64,000 nt of DNA from Lepidostoma basale (GCA_022606425.2 JAHDVF020001377.1:620001-684000); one strand, 5' to 3'. Positions 24,406 to 36,725 are shown, counted from the stretch's first letter. Program-made: numbers and translations. The notes: generated by a model not told the origin, from the sequence alone.

Positions 24406-24645
24406 GAAAATATAAGATGGAGAAGACAGCGAAAAAGAGACTGGTTTGGTCATTTCGGTCGTTCGGACACCGCCAGACTCCCTTGTATTACATTACATAA
24501 TCAGCCTCATGGGACTCGTCCTCGTGAAAGACCTCCTAAAAGATGGAAGGACAGCTGGGAGTCTACCTCACAGGAGGAGCAACACTCTGGAGAACAGACC
24601 ACATATTTCTACAACAAGGAAGAAGGAGAAGAAGAATACTTCTAG
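24365..24645 (+). mobile_element. LINE fragment, GAA-tailed
   Basis: Reads RWRRQRKRDWFGHFGRSDTA, HNQPHGTRPRERPPKRWKDS, ending in gaagaaggagaagaag. A minus-strand relative lies at about 42950-43030. Confidence 0.55.
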
Positions 24646-25339
24646 AAAACATACGTCACTCCAATAAAATAACATTCAAGTTCTATAAAAATGAGGTTTT
24701 CATTAAGATTGTTTATTTCTAGAAAGCATACGTCACTCCCATAAAATAACATAAAACTTCTATGAAACAGGTGTTTTCATTAATATTTTATACTTCTTAT
24801 AATTTACGTTTTTTATCTATAATAAAAATAATCTCATTTCTACAATAAACTTCTACGAATATGAACTAATGTAAGATTATTCATTATCATGTAAACCCGG
24901 GAACAATTACCCAGACTTGTGTCTCTACCCACGTTGTCACTATCTATAATAATAGAGATCATCAGCGTTATTTTGATTGAGATTATAACAATCAATTAGA
25001 AGCCATCAACAGTTGATGAATTCGCATTATTTTATCTAGATTCAATCGGCGTGATGAAACTCATTTTAAATTTACTAATTCATTGCGATTTGGATACTCG
25101 TATCTACGTACTTGAGATAACAATATTAATTGTAGTGTTCATTTTTTATGGACGGATGTCAGTTAAAACGCCAACATTACCAACAACAACTGTACAAAGG
25201 TTCGATTCAATCGGATGAGCAATGCACGAACGTATAGGGAACGAATACACAGATACTATTTTTACATATTAGATTAACATGTCATATTTTTTTTTACATA
25301 TTACCATATTTTTCGGACCATGGGACGCACCTCAACCTC

Positions 25340-25455
25340 ACATATCTCTATTATTCTGGTGTTCCTCACGCCAAGCAAAAGCCATGCGCTTGGGTCCAAG
25401 CGAAACTAGTTTACATTAATTATAATAATAATACCGTGGTTAAATCACCAGAAGA
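25340..25455 (+). repeat. right arm of inverted repeat with 24270-24405
   Basis: Matches the complement of 24270-24405 over most of its length, including the ccaagcgaaactagtt motif and taataataataccgtgg. The arms are about 930 bp apart. Confidence 0.55.
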
Positions 25456-25638
25456 CCAGTTCAATTTATTTATTCACTCCAAAGATATTACAAACATAAT
25501 AACAGTTTAATAATAATAATAACAAAAAGACCTACACCCTCCAGCACGGCTGAGTTTTCAAAATATCCCCCAATTAATCTAAAGAACTGGGTCATGAGAA
25601 ACCCGTCTCTTCGAAGCTGCAGAGAATTAGACCCCAAC
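25455..25638 (-). mobile_element. LINE family J fragment
   Basis: tcaatttatttattcactcc, then agcacggctgagttttc and gggtcatgagaaacccgtc, matching the middle of the 48190 copy. Confidence 0.45.
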
Positions 25639-25639
25639 A

Positions 25640-25905
25640 TTCCAAGATTACTCTGAAAATTCTTCTTCTCCCTCCAAGATCAGATGTGCGTACTTTTCGC
25701 CTCTCAAAACATGGCCCAAGTAGGACACCTTACGGACTTTGATGTTGCTCAGCAACTCTCTATCAACTCTGGCTCTATGGAGAACGTATGTGTTGCTGAC
25801 CATGTCAGTCCAGGAGATTCGTAACATCCTTCGGTGTATCCACATCTCAAAGGCCTCTAATCGGTTCATAACATTGACTTAAAGGGTCCATAACTCTACC
25901 CCATA
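25640..25905 (-). mobile_element. LINE family B fragment
   Basis: Minus strand reads MNRLEAFEMWIHRRMLRISW, RVDRELLSNIKVRKVSYLGH. Confidence 0.65.
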
Positions 25906-25997
25906 TAACAGCACTGACTAAACATAGTTGAACACACTGACAAAACAACACTGACCAAACAGCACTGACCAACAGTTTATGTTTAAAATTGCTTAAT

Positions 25998-26095
25998 ATA
26001 ATGAAAACGTCTGTCTTCTAGAATTTTTATTTCGTTTTTTATAGAATGACATGTTTCGCCCTTCTAAGGCATTATGAAATGTTTGATTTAATATA
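25998..26095 (-). repeat. half copy of hairpin element M2
   Basis: Left arm only: aatgaaaacgtctg through gacatgtttcgccc. Confidence 0.5.
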
Positions 26096-26389
26096 TGTGT
26101 CTAATAAAATAAAATAAATAGATACTAGGCGATTGTGCGGATTTTTTCCTTAGAAAACGATGCAGCCTTTTTTATCAGATATTATCTTTATAGCTGTCTC
26201 TGTACCTTCCGTGATGTCTAACTCCCTGCTGTTTAAGTACATAAAAAGGTCTGGTTACTCCGGTCCGATACACATGGCTAATCCATGTAGCTCATTACAC
26301 CTGTTATAAGGAGTTGTTGGATCACATCACGTGATTGGTCACATGACTAATCAACGAATCATTAACTCAAGAAAATTTATATATTTATT

Positions 26390-26465
26390 TAACTAACTAA
26401 CTAACAATCACGCCGTCTCTCCGAATAGGTAGGCAAAAAGAATAGACCGCCACACTTTTCTTTCC
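26390..26465 (-). mobile_element. LINE family A, 3' stub
   Basis: TAAC repeats and about 65 nt of the family A 3' end only. Confidence 0.5.
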
Positions 26466-26499
26466 TGTTCAGGGCTGCTTCTGTAATTTTTAAACAAAC

Positions 26500-26575
26500 T
26501 GGCGAAACCGGTCGCTGTCAAAATAAAGACAAATGTGGAAGTAGTTATAAAAAAACATCGTTTTATTTAATTATT
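26500..26575 (+). repeat. single-arm fragment of M4
   Basis: Contains ggcgaaaccggtcgctgtc and the aagtggaagtagtt end. The upstream half is missing. Confidence 0.45.
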
Positions 26576-26577
26576 AT

Positions 26578-26690
26578 CCATAGACAGTGTGACTATCATA
26601 CTGCCATTGACGGGAATCGAACCAGGGACCTTCGGTGTGGCAGTCAAAGCACTTACCCTTCGGCCACGAAGGTGGCAATGAAATGGCAGA
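26578..26690 (-). mobile_element. tRNA-derived SINE, head only
   Basis: Minus-strand A box TGGCCGAAGGGTAAG and B box GGTTCGATTCC. The body is mostly missing. Confidence 0.65.
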
Positions 26691-27317
26691 AAACAACGAA
26701 CTATATGAAATTAATAATCCGTAGGTCAAGAATGTTTCGAAATCTTTGTTGATTGATCATATTTCTTTTGGCGAATTCTTAACATATAAAATATATATAT
26801 TTAACACCACCAGTGTATGACCGTTTTATGACCTCTATCGGTGCATATTGTTGGAGGTCAGATAATTATAAGTATTTTTGTCTCAATTCCACTCAATTCG
26901 TTATATTTATCATACTGCAAGAGCGTCATCAATATTTATTTAATTATCAATTAATAATTTTAAATAAATAAAAAAAAATCGTAATTATGTCAGTACCTGG
27001 GCTTGGTTTATTTATTTTTTTATTGTAAAAAAGAAAACAATTGGATTACGTGTTTGCCAACATGCGTTTAAGGTTTGTTTACATCTTACATGATTTATCA
27101 TAATTATTTCTCAGATTTATTTTTAACTTATTTATATGTAAACACTATAGCTCTGTTTGTAGGCCATTGTAAAGTTTTAGTGATTTGCACAATATCCTTG
27201 ATTGTCCTGTCTTTGCCTCTCGTATATATATTGTTATTTGAAATAAAAAATCTTTTTAAAATGTAAAATATACATTTAGAAAATGGTTTTTTATATTTTT
27301 TACATTATTAAGTTAAC

Positions 27318-27420
27318 CAAAGGATGGCAGCTAGCTGCCGAAACCGGTCGACGACACAAGCATCAGTGGATTTTAACTCAATACACATTTAAAAAAGATT
27401 TTTTACATTTTTGTGACATG
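27318..27420 (+). repeat. repeat M6 with GGCAG..CTGCC stem and GAAACCGGTC
   Basis: A perfect 5-bp stem with CTAG loop precedes GAAA and CCGG palindrome. Downstream shares aagattttttacattttt with 24175-24345. The core is reduced to AGGAT. Confidence 0.4.
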
Positions 27421-27469
27421 GCTTTTATTATTTAAAAATATATACCATATTTATTTATTGCAATCGACA

Positions 27470-27690
27470 ACCACACCGTTTTTCTGGAAAGGGGTTAGGA
27501 AATAGAATGGATCTCTCCACTGACATACTCGTATATTGTACAATATTAACTGGAAATAAAAACTAATGACATAAGTGAATATAGGTGTTCTTCACCAAAA
27601 GGATCTAAAATCTTAAATCTGATATAAGGTGCTTCGTGAAACAATTTAACCATTCTTCCCTCATCCATTCGTTTCATGTGTCCCAGTCAT
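27470..27690 (-). mobile_element. LINE family A, decayed
   Basis: Weak match: accacaccgtttttctgga, aaagggg, gaatggatc, and later ttcttccctcatccattcg. Confidence 0.35.
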
Positions 27691-28006
27691 CTTAGGATTT
27701 AATATGATTAATTTAAAATTTCATTTCAGCAAATACGTGTGTTTTCTAATATTATATAATTAAATGTACAACTTTAACTAGGGGTGAGATGTTGTTTTAT
27801 GATCGTTCCAGACAAAATTCAAAAGCCCTTCTCAAAAGGCACCCGGAAGAGTAGGTATAAAAATAAACTTTAATTTAACACAGTCATTATATATAATAAA
27901 ATAATCTTTTTTTTATAAATGTTCATAGTATTTTTATTTCATAAACAATTTACAATATCAAATAATGAAAAAAAAATTACACGTTGTATTTTATTATTTT
28001 ATACTG

Positions 28007-28325
28007 ACTAACTCACTAACTAACCATCACGCCGTCTCCCCGAAGGGGTAGGCAGAAAGAATGGACTGCCACACTTTTCTTTCCTGACATATTTTTCTCG
28101 CTTCCTCAATATTCATATATCCTGTCATGCACGCGCGTCGATTTTCCTGACTCATTACGTGGCCGATATTCAATATTTGATGTATTTGTTGCCACTTTTT
28201 CCTCGGTCTTCCTCTATTTCTAGTTCCATTTATATCGTTAACATATACTTATTTTACCATTCTTTCTTCATTCATTCTTTCCATGTGTCCAAACAATCTC
28301 AATGATCCTTTCATTATTTGGTTCA
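28007..28325 (-). mobile_element. LINE family A 3' end
   Basis: ccatcacgccgtctccccga followed by the complement of the family A C-terminus up to the MERM region. It abuts an opposite-strand copy of the 28380 element. Confidence 0.65.
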
Positions 28326-28379
28326 TTTTTTTATATTTATAATAAATAATGTGGAACATAAATTAAATAGACAATATGT

Positions 28380-28664
28380 GCACCATCTAAAAAGAACATT
28401 TTGTGTTAAATTGTTTTATTTTGTTATTTTATTTTGTATCATTGTATTTTATATTATTTGTTTTAGATTTGTTTTGTGGGTGTTGGACGATCGAAGTGTG
28501 CGCGGGAGATGTCTATTGGTGGCGATGAGGTTCGCAACCCATCACACCGCGTCTCCCGCGGGGCGAAAAGAGAAGGATGAAGTGCCGCATCAGTAAAAGT
28601 GGGACAGTTCATTCTTTCTGCCTACCCTTTTGGGGAGACGGCGTGATGGTTAGTTAGTTAGTTA
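28380..28664 (+). mobile_element. short element S-A, best copy
   Basis: Full body and GTTA tail. It is open in one frame through LDDRSVRGRCLLVAMRFA and THHTASPA, a reading also open in the 56797 copy, so a protein-coding origin is possible. Confidence 0.6.
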
Positions 28665-29289
28665 ATAAATAATTATTTCCTATTTTTTTTCATCAAATAA
28701 TAATACGAAATATAGATGAGAGCGTATTGTTTGATTATATTAAACTCTTACAGTCAGTGAGATAATTTGATAAGATAAAATTTGAAAACTCATTCGTCAT
28801 GAATTATCAAGATAGATTTTTGCAAAATCATTTAAAAGTCATTGTATGTTATCATTAATCTGTAAAAATTCTGATGTAATGTCCAATCAGTTGTTCCGAG
28901 GATTCCTAAAAAACTCAAATGATATGCAGTCTGCTATTATTAAAATAGCTTAAGTATTAATTATGATTAATTTTTTTATTGATTTTCATCTTAAATTATT
29001 TTACGTCTGGCTGTGATTTTTTTACGATTATCAAACTGATATCGCCTTTTCGTCATTGGCTCAAAAAATAACCATGTTTTACGTTCATATTTACGACAAA
29101 ATTGTCAAAGTGTAATGATAATATAATATTTAATGATTTTTTTTAATATAATTTTTTTTTGTTTAATTTAAATGTAGAACAAATATAAATACAAGTGTTA
29201 CTCTAAACACCAAATATATAAATTTGCACAATGAAGAAGGATAAATACCATTCGAAACACCTTCGAAGACTGCAAAAAAGTGTTGTGAA

Positions 29290-29580
29290 AATACAAAGTT
29301 TTAAATGTGTACAATCTGCATCACAAAATGATTGCAAAAATATGTATTTTTTTATTATTAATTTTTATAAAAAAATCACATCAATTAAATGAAAATAAAA
29401 TATGTTTTTCTGCATATTATAGTTTTATCAAGCTCGAATATCGGCCGGTTTCGCCACTATCGTTATGGCCATCTTCAGATTATTTCTCGCCAGACGATGA
29501 AAGTCAGCCGCCGAAACCAATCCGAATTATGAAGCAAACACAGAGATTTAAAATTTACCTCCATTTATTATTTTAAGTTT
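29290..29580. repeat. repeat with CCGG-type hammerhead-like motif
   Basis: Minus strand: core CTGAAGA at 29472-29478, a GCCA/TGGC stem, GAAA and CCGG at 29446-29454. A second, damaged motif in the other orientation begins near 29490. Flanking AT-rich sequence resembles that around 27318-27420 and 24175-24345. Confidence 0.4.
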
Positions 29581-30329
29581 AAATAATTGTATATGTGATA
29601 TTATAAATAATCTCAATAATTTTATTTCATTATGACATATTTAAAATATGCGAATTAAACATTTAATCTCATCTCCATTACGTAAAATGTATTAAACGTA
29701 ACAATTACAAGTTCAAATAAGTTCATTTTGATGTAATAATTAAAACTTTAAACAAAATATATTAAAAGAACCGAAACCTTTGACGAACTTTGACGAACTA
29801 TTCATAAAAACACTGTCCTTCTCTTTTTTAGTTCAGTCTTCTCAAGAAAAAAATTATAATACGAAATATGTATTATTTAACAAAAAAAAAATTTTTAATT
29901 AATAAATGTAAATAAAATTCAAAACACAAAAAATGTATATTCTCTTTCAAACCCACTGATCTTGCTTACTTGCTCCAAATCTTCTACAATTATTTTATAT
30001 TATAATAATATATTTTTATTATATTTTATATGATACATTTGTCAGTAGAACTGCAACTGTTGTATCGTATTAGTTTAAATAAATGCAATATTTGACGTGT
30101 TTCTGCGGTGGTCGAATGTATAAATTAGTCTATCGTTCATGGTTCAGGTATGCGGAACTATTCGTCTAAGAAATGGACTCAAGATATTTACCATAACAAA
30201 GTAAATAATATACATATTTTACTACTCTACCACAGGGCCGTATACAGTAAATATTGCGCCCGAACACACTTTGATTGTCTTCTTATTCTTCTTCCTACCT
30301 ATATCTGAACTGCTGGATGTAGCCCGCTT

Positions 30330-30950
30330 CAAACATTGATGATAATGATGATTTTTATAGCGCGAAAGATTCACATCAAGGGCACTCTTCATCTAGAAAG
30401 CTTCTCTTAAAAAGGAAAGCTAAAAGAGAGCTTCTGAATACTCCTTTATTTCGGATATTTCGGATATTGTAGGGCAGCCTGTTCTACGACGCCGCGATGC
30501 CAAATCCACGAAATTTGAAGCTACTTGGCGCCGCGAGACAAGAAGTTTATTTGTTGCTTCTTCCTTTGAAAATAGCGTTCACTGCCTAGGGTTCAGGTCG
30601 ATTAGCTTGCAAAGGTCTGTGATATGATAACGCTTCGGTACGTATAATATAATCTACCCATCGTAGAAGACCTTGCAATATTATGAATTAATCATCTCAA
30701 GGGCATATAATAATGTAGACTGCCTCGCATTCAGGTTCTCGGTGATGCAGAGTTCAGATATGTAGGCGGGTGCCATTCCATGCAGCGCCTTAAATACAGT
30801 CCAGCAGAGCTTATATTATATTATTTCCAGACATTTCAGCCAATGGATTAATGAAATTATGAGACAATACTCAGGCACACCCTCAATCAGTCTAGCTGCC
30901 GCGTTCTCTATTCGGCGGTGCGGACTGCATAGAACAGATAGGATTTGAAG
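30330..30950 (-). mobile_element. L2/CR1-like LINE, 3' part
   Basis: Minus strand reads RLIEGVPEYCL, KLCWTVFKALHGMAPAYIS and SELCITENLNAR, then decayed sequence to a gcgc...caagggc end near 30360. Confidence 0.65.
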
Positions 30951-31009
30951 CGTTTTGTTTTAGCCGTGGGCAGTTTCATAGATCACGAGGAAACAAAGAG
31001 AGAAAAGAT

Positions 31010-31140
31010 ACAATTTATAATCGATTCTCCATTTTCTTCTATCCTGGGCGACTCATCCATCGTCTTCCTTCGATTGGGATTATATCGTCAACCCATATTT
31101 TTTGGAGTCGACCGATACCTCTTTTCCCTGCCACAGTCTC
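31010..31140 (-). mobile_element. LINE family H fragment
   Basis: Minus strand reads GKRGIGRLQKIWVDDI and GRRWM. Confidence 0.4.
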
Positions 31141-31194
31141 AGAAGCAGTGTTCAAAATTCGCATGAAATATTATATATTTATTATTAACGGTAT

Positions 31195-31400
31195 TTCTTG
31201 TTACTGCCCTGTTCTGCCTGCCGAAGTATTCCCGGAAATGTCCACCATCCCAATATTCTCAATCTCCATGTGTTCTCTGAAGTTGCATCTGGGCGGGGAA
31301 GGGCGGAGGGTCGAGGAACGTAGTGGCAGAGGGCGCCCATGCGGCAGTAACCGTCGCATATAAATCTGCGACCATCGTAAACGTATTCGCCTCAAGTTAC
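31195..31400. other. unexplained GC-rich block
   Basis: Both strands are open for 60-70 codons, which reflects base composition. No domain recognised. Confidence 0.3.
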
Positions 31401-31844
31401 GGCCCCATTCGCGTCAAGTTTACTCTTCATTTATTTGTTAGGTGATTTGTTTAACACATCCAATTATTTTTTGAGCCAACAGAAGACTTTTAGAGAGTGA
31501 TCAATCATCATACTTCGATGCAGGAATAACGTTCAAAGTCGGGAAATACGAAAGCAAACGAGCAAATGTTTTTTATGTTGGTTCATATGTAAGATCATCA
31601 ACATTTTCATTCTCATAAATAAAGCAATGTTCCCCGTTATGATGAATCCTAAATAACGAAACTAAACAAAATTGTGTATGCTTTATTTCAACTGTTGTTT
31701 TAAATGCTTTTACTTGCGATTATTTTCAATTCTATCCGTATCTTCATTAGAGCAAGACTGAAATAATTGTGTATTTAATATTTTTGAAAACTTCAGTTTC
31801 CCAAAATATTAAATGTAAATTGTTAATAATAATAATAAATAATA

Positions 31845-32640
31845 ATAATAAGGTAACTTTTAAAGCGCCGTTTTTGTGGTGTAATCACCTCAAGGGCGCA
31901 ATAAGACGTGTTTTAAATCTAAATGTGAACACTGCATCTGATTGATATTTGCGATCGATTAGAAAGTATAATAGAACAAAATTTGTAAGTTGTAAATTGG
32001 GTATGAAATACGAAAAATATGGGTTTTCAGCTTAGATCTGAAGTCTGTCGGGTCATTTATGCATCTGAGGTGTGAAGGAAGATTGTTCCAAGCTGATGGA
32101 CCGGCTACCGCAAACGCTCGATCCCCGAAATTTGCACTAGGGCAAACGCTTTAGCTCAACTAATCTTCCTATTGCCGAAGAGTTCGCCAAGCGAAGTGTG
32201 GATTTCCTTGTATTTATAGGTAGGCTTCCGTTATACAGAGTTCGGATACATAATTTGGAGCCATTCCATGTAGCGCTTTGAAAAGTGTCCAGCAGAGTTT
32301 ATACTGGATTCTTTCTGGACTCTTAAGCCAGTGAAGTTCTTTGAGATGTTATGTTATATGGGACTTTTTTGGAATGCCTTTAATGAGTCTTGCTGCTGCA
32401 TTGAACGCAATTGAAGTTTGTTTAATTGTTGTTTTGGAATATTTGCGTAAATTCCATTACAATAGTCAAGTCGTGACACAACGAAAGAATTTACAAGAGT
32501 TTTGAAAGTGTCATGGGAATACTCCTTTTGACGGATTTTAATCGTCTTAGGTGTTATTAATTTGGGATTTTAGGGACAAATTTGCGTCAAGATAAACACC
32601 TAGAAGCTTTGTGGAGTTTTTGGGAACGATATCATTGTCA
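31845..32640 (-). mobile_element. L2/CR1-like LINE, 3' part
   Basis: Minus strand in broken frames: LGVYLDANLSLKSQIN, DYCNGIYANIPKQQLNKLQL, FKALHGMAP-like and RAFAVAGPSAWNNLPSHLRC, which are landmarks of L2-type reverse transcriptases. The 3' end has the gcgcc..ccttgaggtgat motif and TTA repeats at 31823-31860. Confidence 0.7.
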
Positions 32641-32784
32641 GCTGTTGAAATTGAAGAATGATCGATAAGATGCTAAAGAGACCGCCGATACCACATGCAT
32701 GCGTGTTGCACAGAAATGTACGCAGAAGGAGGAGGCCTACGTCTAGGAGTGGGTAGATTCAGGCGAGTGATGATGATTGACGAC

Positions 32785-33000
32785 CTTCGTGACCGAGTCG
32801 AATTGCTGCGACTGGCAGACTAAAGACCCGGGTTCGATTCCCGGCGATGGCAGTGTGATTGTCACACTGCCATTGGTCTGACGTGGAATTCACGTAAATA
32901 GCGATAGATTAGTTACCCATCACATGTCATGAGAATCAATATGTATACATTGATTTGGCTCGCGCTGTAATGATGTAAAAAGCAATTCAACAAAATAACA
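32785..33000 (+). mobile_element. tRNA-derived SINE
   Basis: An A-box-like gtgaccgagtc and B box ggttcgattcc lie about 45 nt apart, followed by a conserved SINE body (gtgtgattgtcacactg, tcatgagaatcaat) and an AATA-rich tail. The head does not fold as a functional tRNA. Confidence 0.7.
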
Positions 33001-33044
33001 ATAATAATGATGGCAAGAAAAAATAGTCGTCAATTTCCATTGAT

Positions 33045-33235
33045 ATCCATATGGTAATGACTTGTTTTGCCTGGCTAAGGCATTGTGAAATAATAATAAT
33101 AAAATATTTGATATCTTTGCCAGGCGAAACATGTCATTCACATAAATTACAATAAAACTTCTAGAAAACAGACGTTTTCATTCACGTGAATTATTTTATA
33201 TGAAGTTTTACGTCATTGTTCAAGAATCAATTAAA
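33045..33235. mobile_element. hairpin element M2, partly decayed
   Basis: The right arm (gcgaaacatgtcattc through cagacgttttcatt) and the gaagttttacgtcattgttcaag tail are clear. The left arm is diverged. Confidence 0.5.
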
Positions 33236-33407
33236 ATGGTTTTAATACTCCATTAGTGAGAAAAAAAGAGTTGTACTTACAATTTTCACATTCTGAGTTC
33301 TGAAATCCGTGATTATTTTATTACATCAGAAATAGCTTTTTATTTAAGTTTACTTCTTCTTCTTTCTCTTATAGTAAATCCTATGATATGTTTGTTACAC
33401 AAATGTC

Positions 33408-33480
33408 TCCTAGGACAGTGGTCCCCAACCCCCGGGCCGTGGACCAAATGGTACTGGGCCGCGCAAGGGCCTGCTTAAAA
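33408..33480 (+). mobile_element. hAT-like 5' terminus
   Basis: cagtggtccccaaccccc and the gggccg-rich continuation match from memory the ends of a hAT-type family widespread in animals. The opposite end was not found downstream, so this is a truncated copy. Confidence 0.4.
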
Positions 33481-34371
33481 TCAAAATTACTTTTGAAAAA
33501 TAGAACATACCCAATAAAACTTAATTATAGCTTAAAATAGTCATTCCGTTGAAAACCCCTTCACGCTAAGTTACCACCAACCTTCCGACAATACCTACGA
33601 AGTAAAACAACACCACACTACCATATGCATTCTTCATTTTTCCCACAAACCTTGTGTTTTCTCTACTATTATTTGTCACTGTAATTTATGTACCACAATT
33701 GTAAATGTTATTATTATATTATATTGTACAAATAAATTGTTACTAATTTTTTTTTTTAAATACATTCAATGTGTTTTGTTTTTATAACGATATATTTTTT
33801 TGTTTAATTATTTCTGTAAGGTCTAGTATCGCCTTTGTGGTACTCAAGGGAAGTATAATTAACAGTAGCTTAAACAACGCACGTGAAACCTAACCTAAAA
33901 TGTTCATGCCCTTATAACCCTGCCTTAAAGTAGTGCATTAATTAGAATGTCCGCGAGCGTAATTATTCAGATAATTAATTAATTGGCAAACTGTAAAGTT
34001 CCTAAGTCCTGACACACATAAATAGTGTAGGTGCCAAAATTCCGTTACGGGTCGACGAGTCGCGATGTCTTAAATGTAAAATGCACTCAGGCTTTCGTAG
34101 TAAGTACACTAACGGAATGGCTGCGTTCATTACGTACGGATAGTTATAAATATCTTATTAAAGTATGTAAAAGCAAAAATCGCACATAAATCATTTAGAA
34201 AATTAATTCTGCGAACAGTTTCAACCACATGGTTCGTTTTTTTCGTAATAAATACATCATATACACATATACCAAATTGTAACCTTATAGCATTTATGAA
34301 GATTATTATTTTAAATTTTTAACGTTTTTATTAGAATGTGTATTTATGTACATGTACCCTAATTAAAATAA

Positions 34372-34690
34372 CTAACTAACCATCACGCCGTCTCCCCGGA
34401 AGGGTAGGCAAAGAGGATGGGCCGCCATACCGTTTTGTCCTGACATAGACACCTCTCTTGCTTCCTACACATTCACACTTCGTAAAATGCACGACGAAAT
34501 AAGGAAGAAATGTAAGGCAGATAATTGTATCATGTACACTATTTTAAGTAAATAAATAAAATTAAAAAAATCATATACAGGTTTATTAAACATTCGCCTA
34601 AGAGATCTTATTCCTACTGCGTTTATTTTATTTCATCATTTTGCCAGTTCCATGCTCTACTTCCGTACATACGGTACAAGAACACCATTA
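34372..34690 (-). mobile_element. LINE family A, internally disrupted
   Basis: 3' end at 34372-34500, then the YGSEAW/EMRSLRR region at 34595-34690. The middle is replaced by AT-rich sequence. Confidence 0.6.
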
Positions 34691-34697
34691 TTTGTGA

Positions 34698-35290
34698 CAT
34701 TTGATTTGTGATATTGCACTGAGGATGTTGGGCTTCATCATTCGGACCGTAAGAGTTTTCTGGGATCCCAGTGTGCTCAGAGTCCTATACAACGTGTTGG
34801 TTCAGAGCAGACTCGAAAGTGGTTCGGTGATATGGAATCCTCACGAGACGAGATATTCCATTATGCTGGAGAGGGTTTGAAAAAAATTCTGAGGTATCTC
34901 TACATGAGGTAATATGGTAGTTATCCGTGGCTCTATCCCACGGCATTTTTTTCAGCTTCGAAGAGATGGGCATCTCATTACCCATTTCTTTAAATTAATC
35001 AGGGGATATTTCGAATACTCGGCCGTGCTAGAGAGTGTTGGTATTTTTATCCATGCTAGATTTCTCCGACAGCGACAGCACAGATTGTTTTACCTACCGG
35101 CCACCAGAATCAATCTGCCTCTGGTGACACCGGTGATATTAGTGAAGGTACGTTCAGGGGACAAATACTCTTGACTTTAGAAAGTATCTTGTCTTCCTAA
35201 TGTCGAACTATCTCTAGCGTTCCTGGTATTATGTTGTATTTTTATTATATTTTACCTGTACTCAATAGATGCGTTAACCATCCTACCTAC
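34698..35290 (+). mobile_element. LINE family J, 3' part
   Basis: Reads in broken frames: FRDPRVLRVLYN-like start, LESGSVIWNPHETR, QLRRDGHLITHFF, RQRQHRLFYLPATRINL. The end lacks the TTTGA tail. Confidence 0.65.
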
Positions 35291-35514
35291 AGGTAATTTT
35301 CCGAGAAACGTGCAAAAAAGCAGTTTTTTTTTTCATCAAATTTAATTATTAATTTTATTTTTTTAAATTACGAAACGTCAAAGACTCGACCACGTACTTC
35401 GCCTGCCCCTAGTAAAATTATCATATCTGTGATGACTTGTACTCAAGTGTTGTTGGCACACGCACGTATCCCTAACAGTTTGTACATTTTAGGTACATTA
35501 CTTTTTCTTATACT

Positions 35515-35668
35515 TTTTCTAGTGGCGATGAGGTCCGCAACCCATCACACCGCGTCTCCCGCGGGGCGAAAAGAGAAGGATGGAGTGCCGCATCAGTAAA
35601 AATGTGACAGTCCATTCTTTCTGCCTACCCTTTTGGGGGAAACGGCGTGATGGTTAGTTAGTTAGTTA
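35515..35668 (+). mobile_element. short element S-A
   Basis: Truncated at gtggcgatgaggtccgcaac; 3' end and GTTA tail intact. Confidence 0.6.
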
Positions 35669-35769
35669 CTTTTTCTCAAGCGCGTACGTGATACGGGATA
35701 GCGCAGAATGATACAGTCAAAGTGAACTATCATGTACGTTCAAATACCTTGGGTGGTTAAACATGTTTC

Positions 35770-35818
35770 TGTTTGTAATGTCTTGAGTTAATAAACTGAT
35801 TTGATTTGATTTGATTAT
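35770..35818 (+). mobile_element. LINE family J, 3' stub
   Basis: ttaataaactgatttgattt and further TTTGA units only. Confidence 0.5.
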
Positions 35819-36284
35819 GCATTGTCACTTTGGTTTTTTTTGTTTGCAAATTATTCGTCTGCTTTCGAAATGCCTTACGTGTACGGCCGACCAGCGTTGT
35901 TGTATTTCCTTCACACCCTGAGAACAGATATCCATCTTGATCTTTGAACCATATTGTTCTCAATCCGCCCGAGCAGTTTACAGTAATTCGATTACCATCT
36001 CACCGCCAGCTAATTAAATTACATAATTGCCCGCCGCTAGTTTACGAGCTCCCTTGTTGTGTGTCACTCATGCAGACATCTGCGATTGCAGATTCTCCAA
36101 AAAATCACGTGTTTTGGTTAACCTAAAGTTCCATCAACACTCCGCATACTCCAATTTGTTGCCCATTCTTAAATAATGAAACTGTTAGCGTTCGTACATA
36201 ATATCGTGGGTATTCTGCGAAAAACGCTAAGTCAAAATTACTACTTCTGAGATAATTGAAGTTCAAAGTTTGTAAGGATATCTT

Positions 36285-36640
36285 CTGCTTAAAGTGCCCT
36301 GTCAGGTCCCCCCGACGTTGGCGATCACTCTGGTAAACTCTTCCCTATCCTGCGCTGTCCGTAATAGCTCCTCCACAGTTCCGATTCCCGTTCATTCCAT
36401 CACATTGCGCAGCCAAGAGATCTGCCTTCTCTCTGCCCCCCTGCGGCCCTCTATTTTTGCCTTCAATATTAGATGCAGCAGGCGATACTTCTCTCCTCGC
36501 AGAACGTGACCCAGATATGAAATCTTGCGGACTTTGATTAATGTCAGCAGCTCTCTATTTACTCCTGCACGATTCAGGACTTCTGTGTTTGTCACTCTGT
36601 CTGTCCATGGGATCCTGAACATTCTTTTCAAATCAAATCA
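36285..36640 (-). mobile_element. LINE family B fragment
   Basis: Minus strand reads RMFRIPWTDRVTNTEVLNRA, RKISYLGHVLRGEKYRLLHL, EGRRGAERRQISWLRN. Confidence 0.65.
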
Positions 36641-36725
36641 GTTTATTTTCTCAAAAGATATTACTAACATTTTTTATAGTTTAAAACATCTATTGAGAAC
36701 AGGTAAAATATAATAAATTCATTTG
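36615..36725 (-). mobile_element. LINE family J 3' end
   Basis: aaatcaaatcagtttatttt and ctattgagaacaggtaaaa. Short copy. Confidence 0.55.

Noticed and set aside
28318..28596. Conserved frame in S-A elements as a host gene
   Set aside because: Open only in two of five copies, broken in the rest, and shared by a repeat; kept as a note on possible LINE origin.
32800..32870. Possible tRNA gene
   Set aside because: A and B boxes are present but the arms do not fold, and the same head recurs five times with a SINE body.
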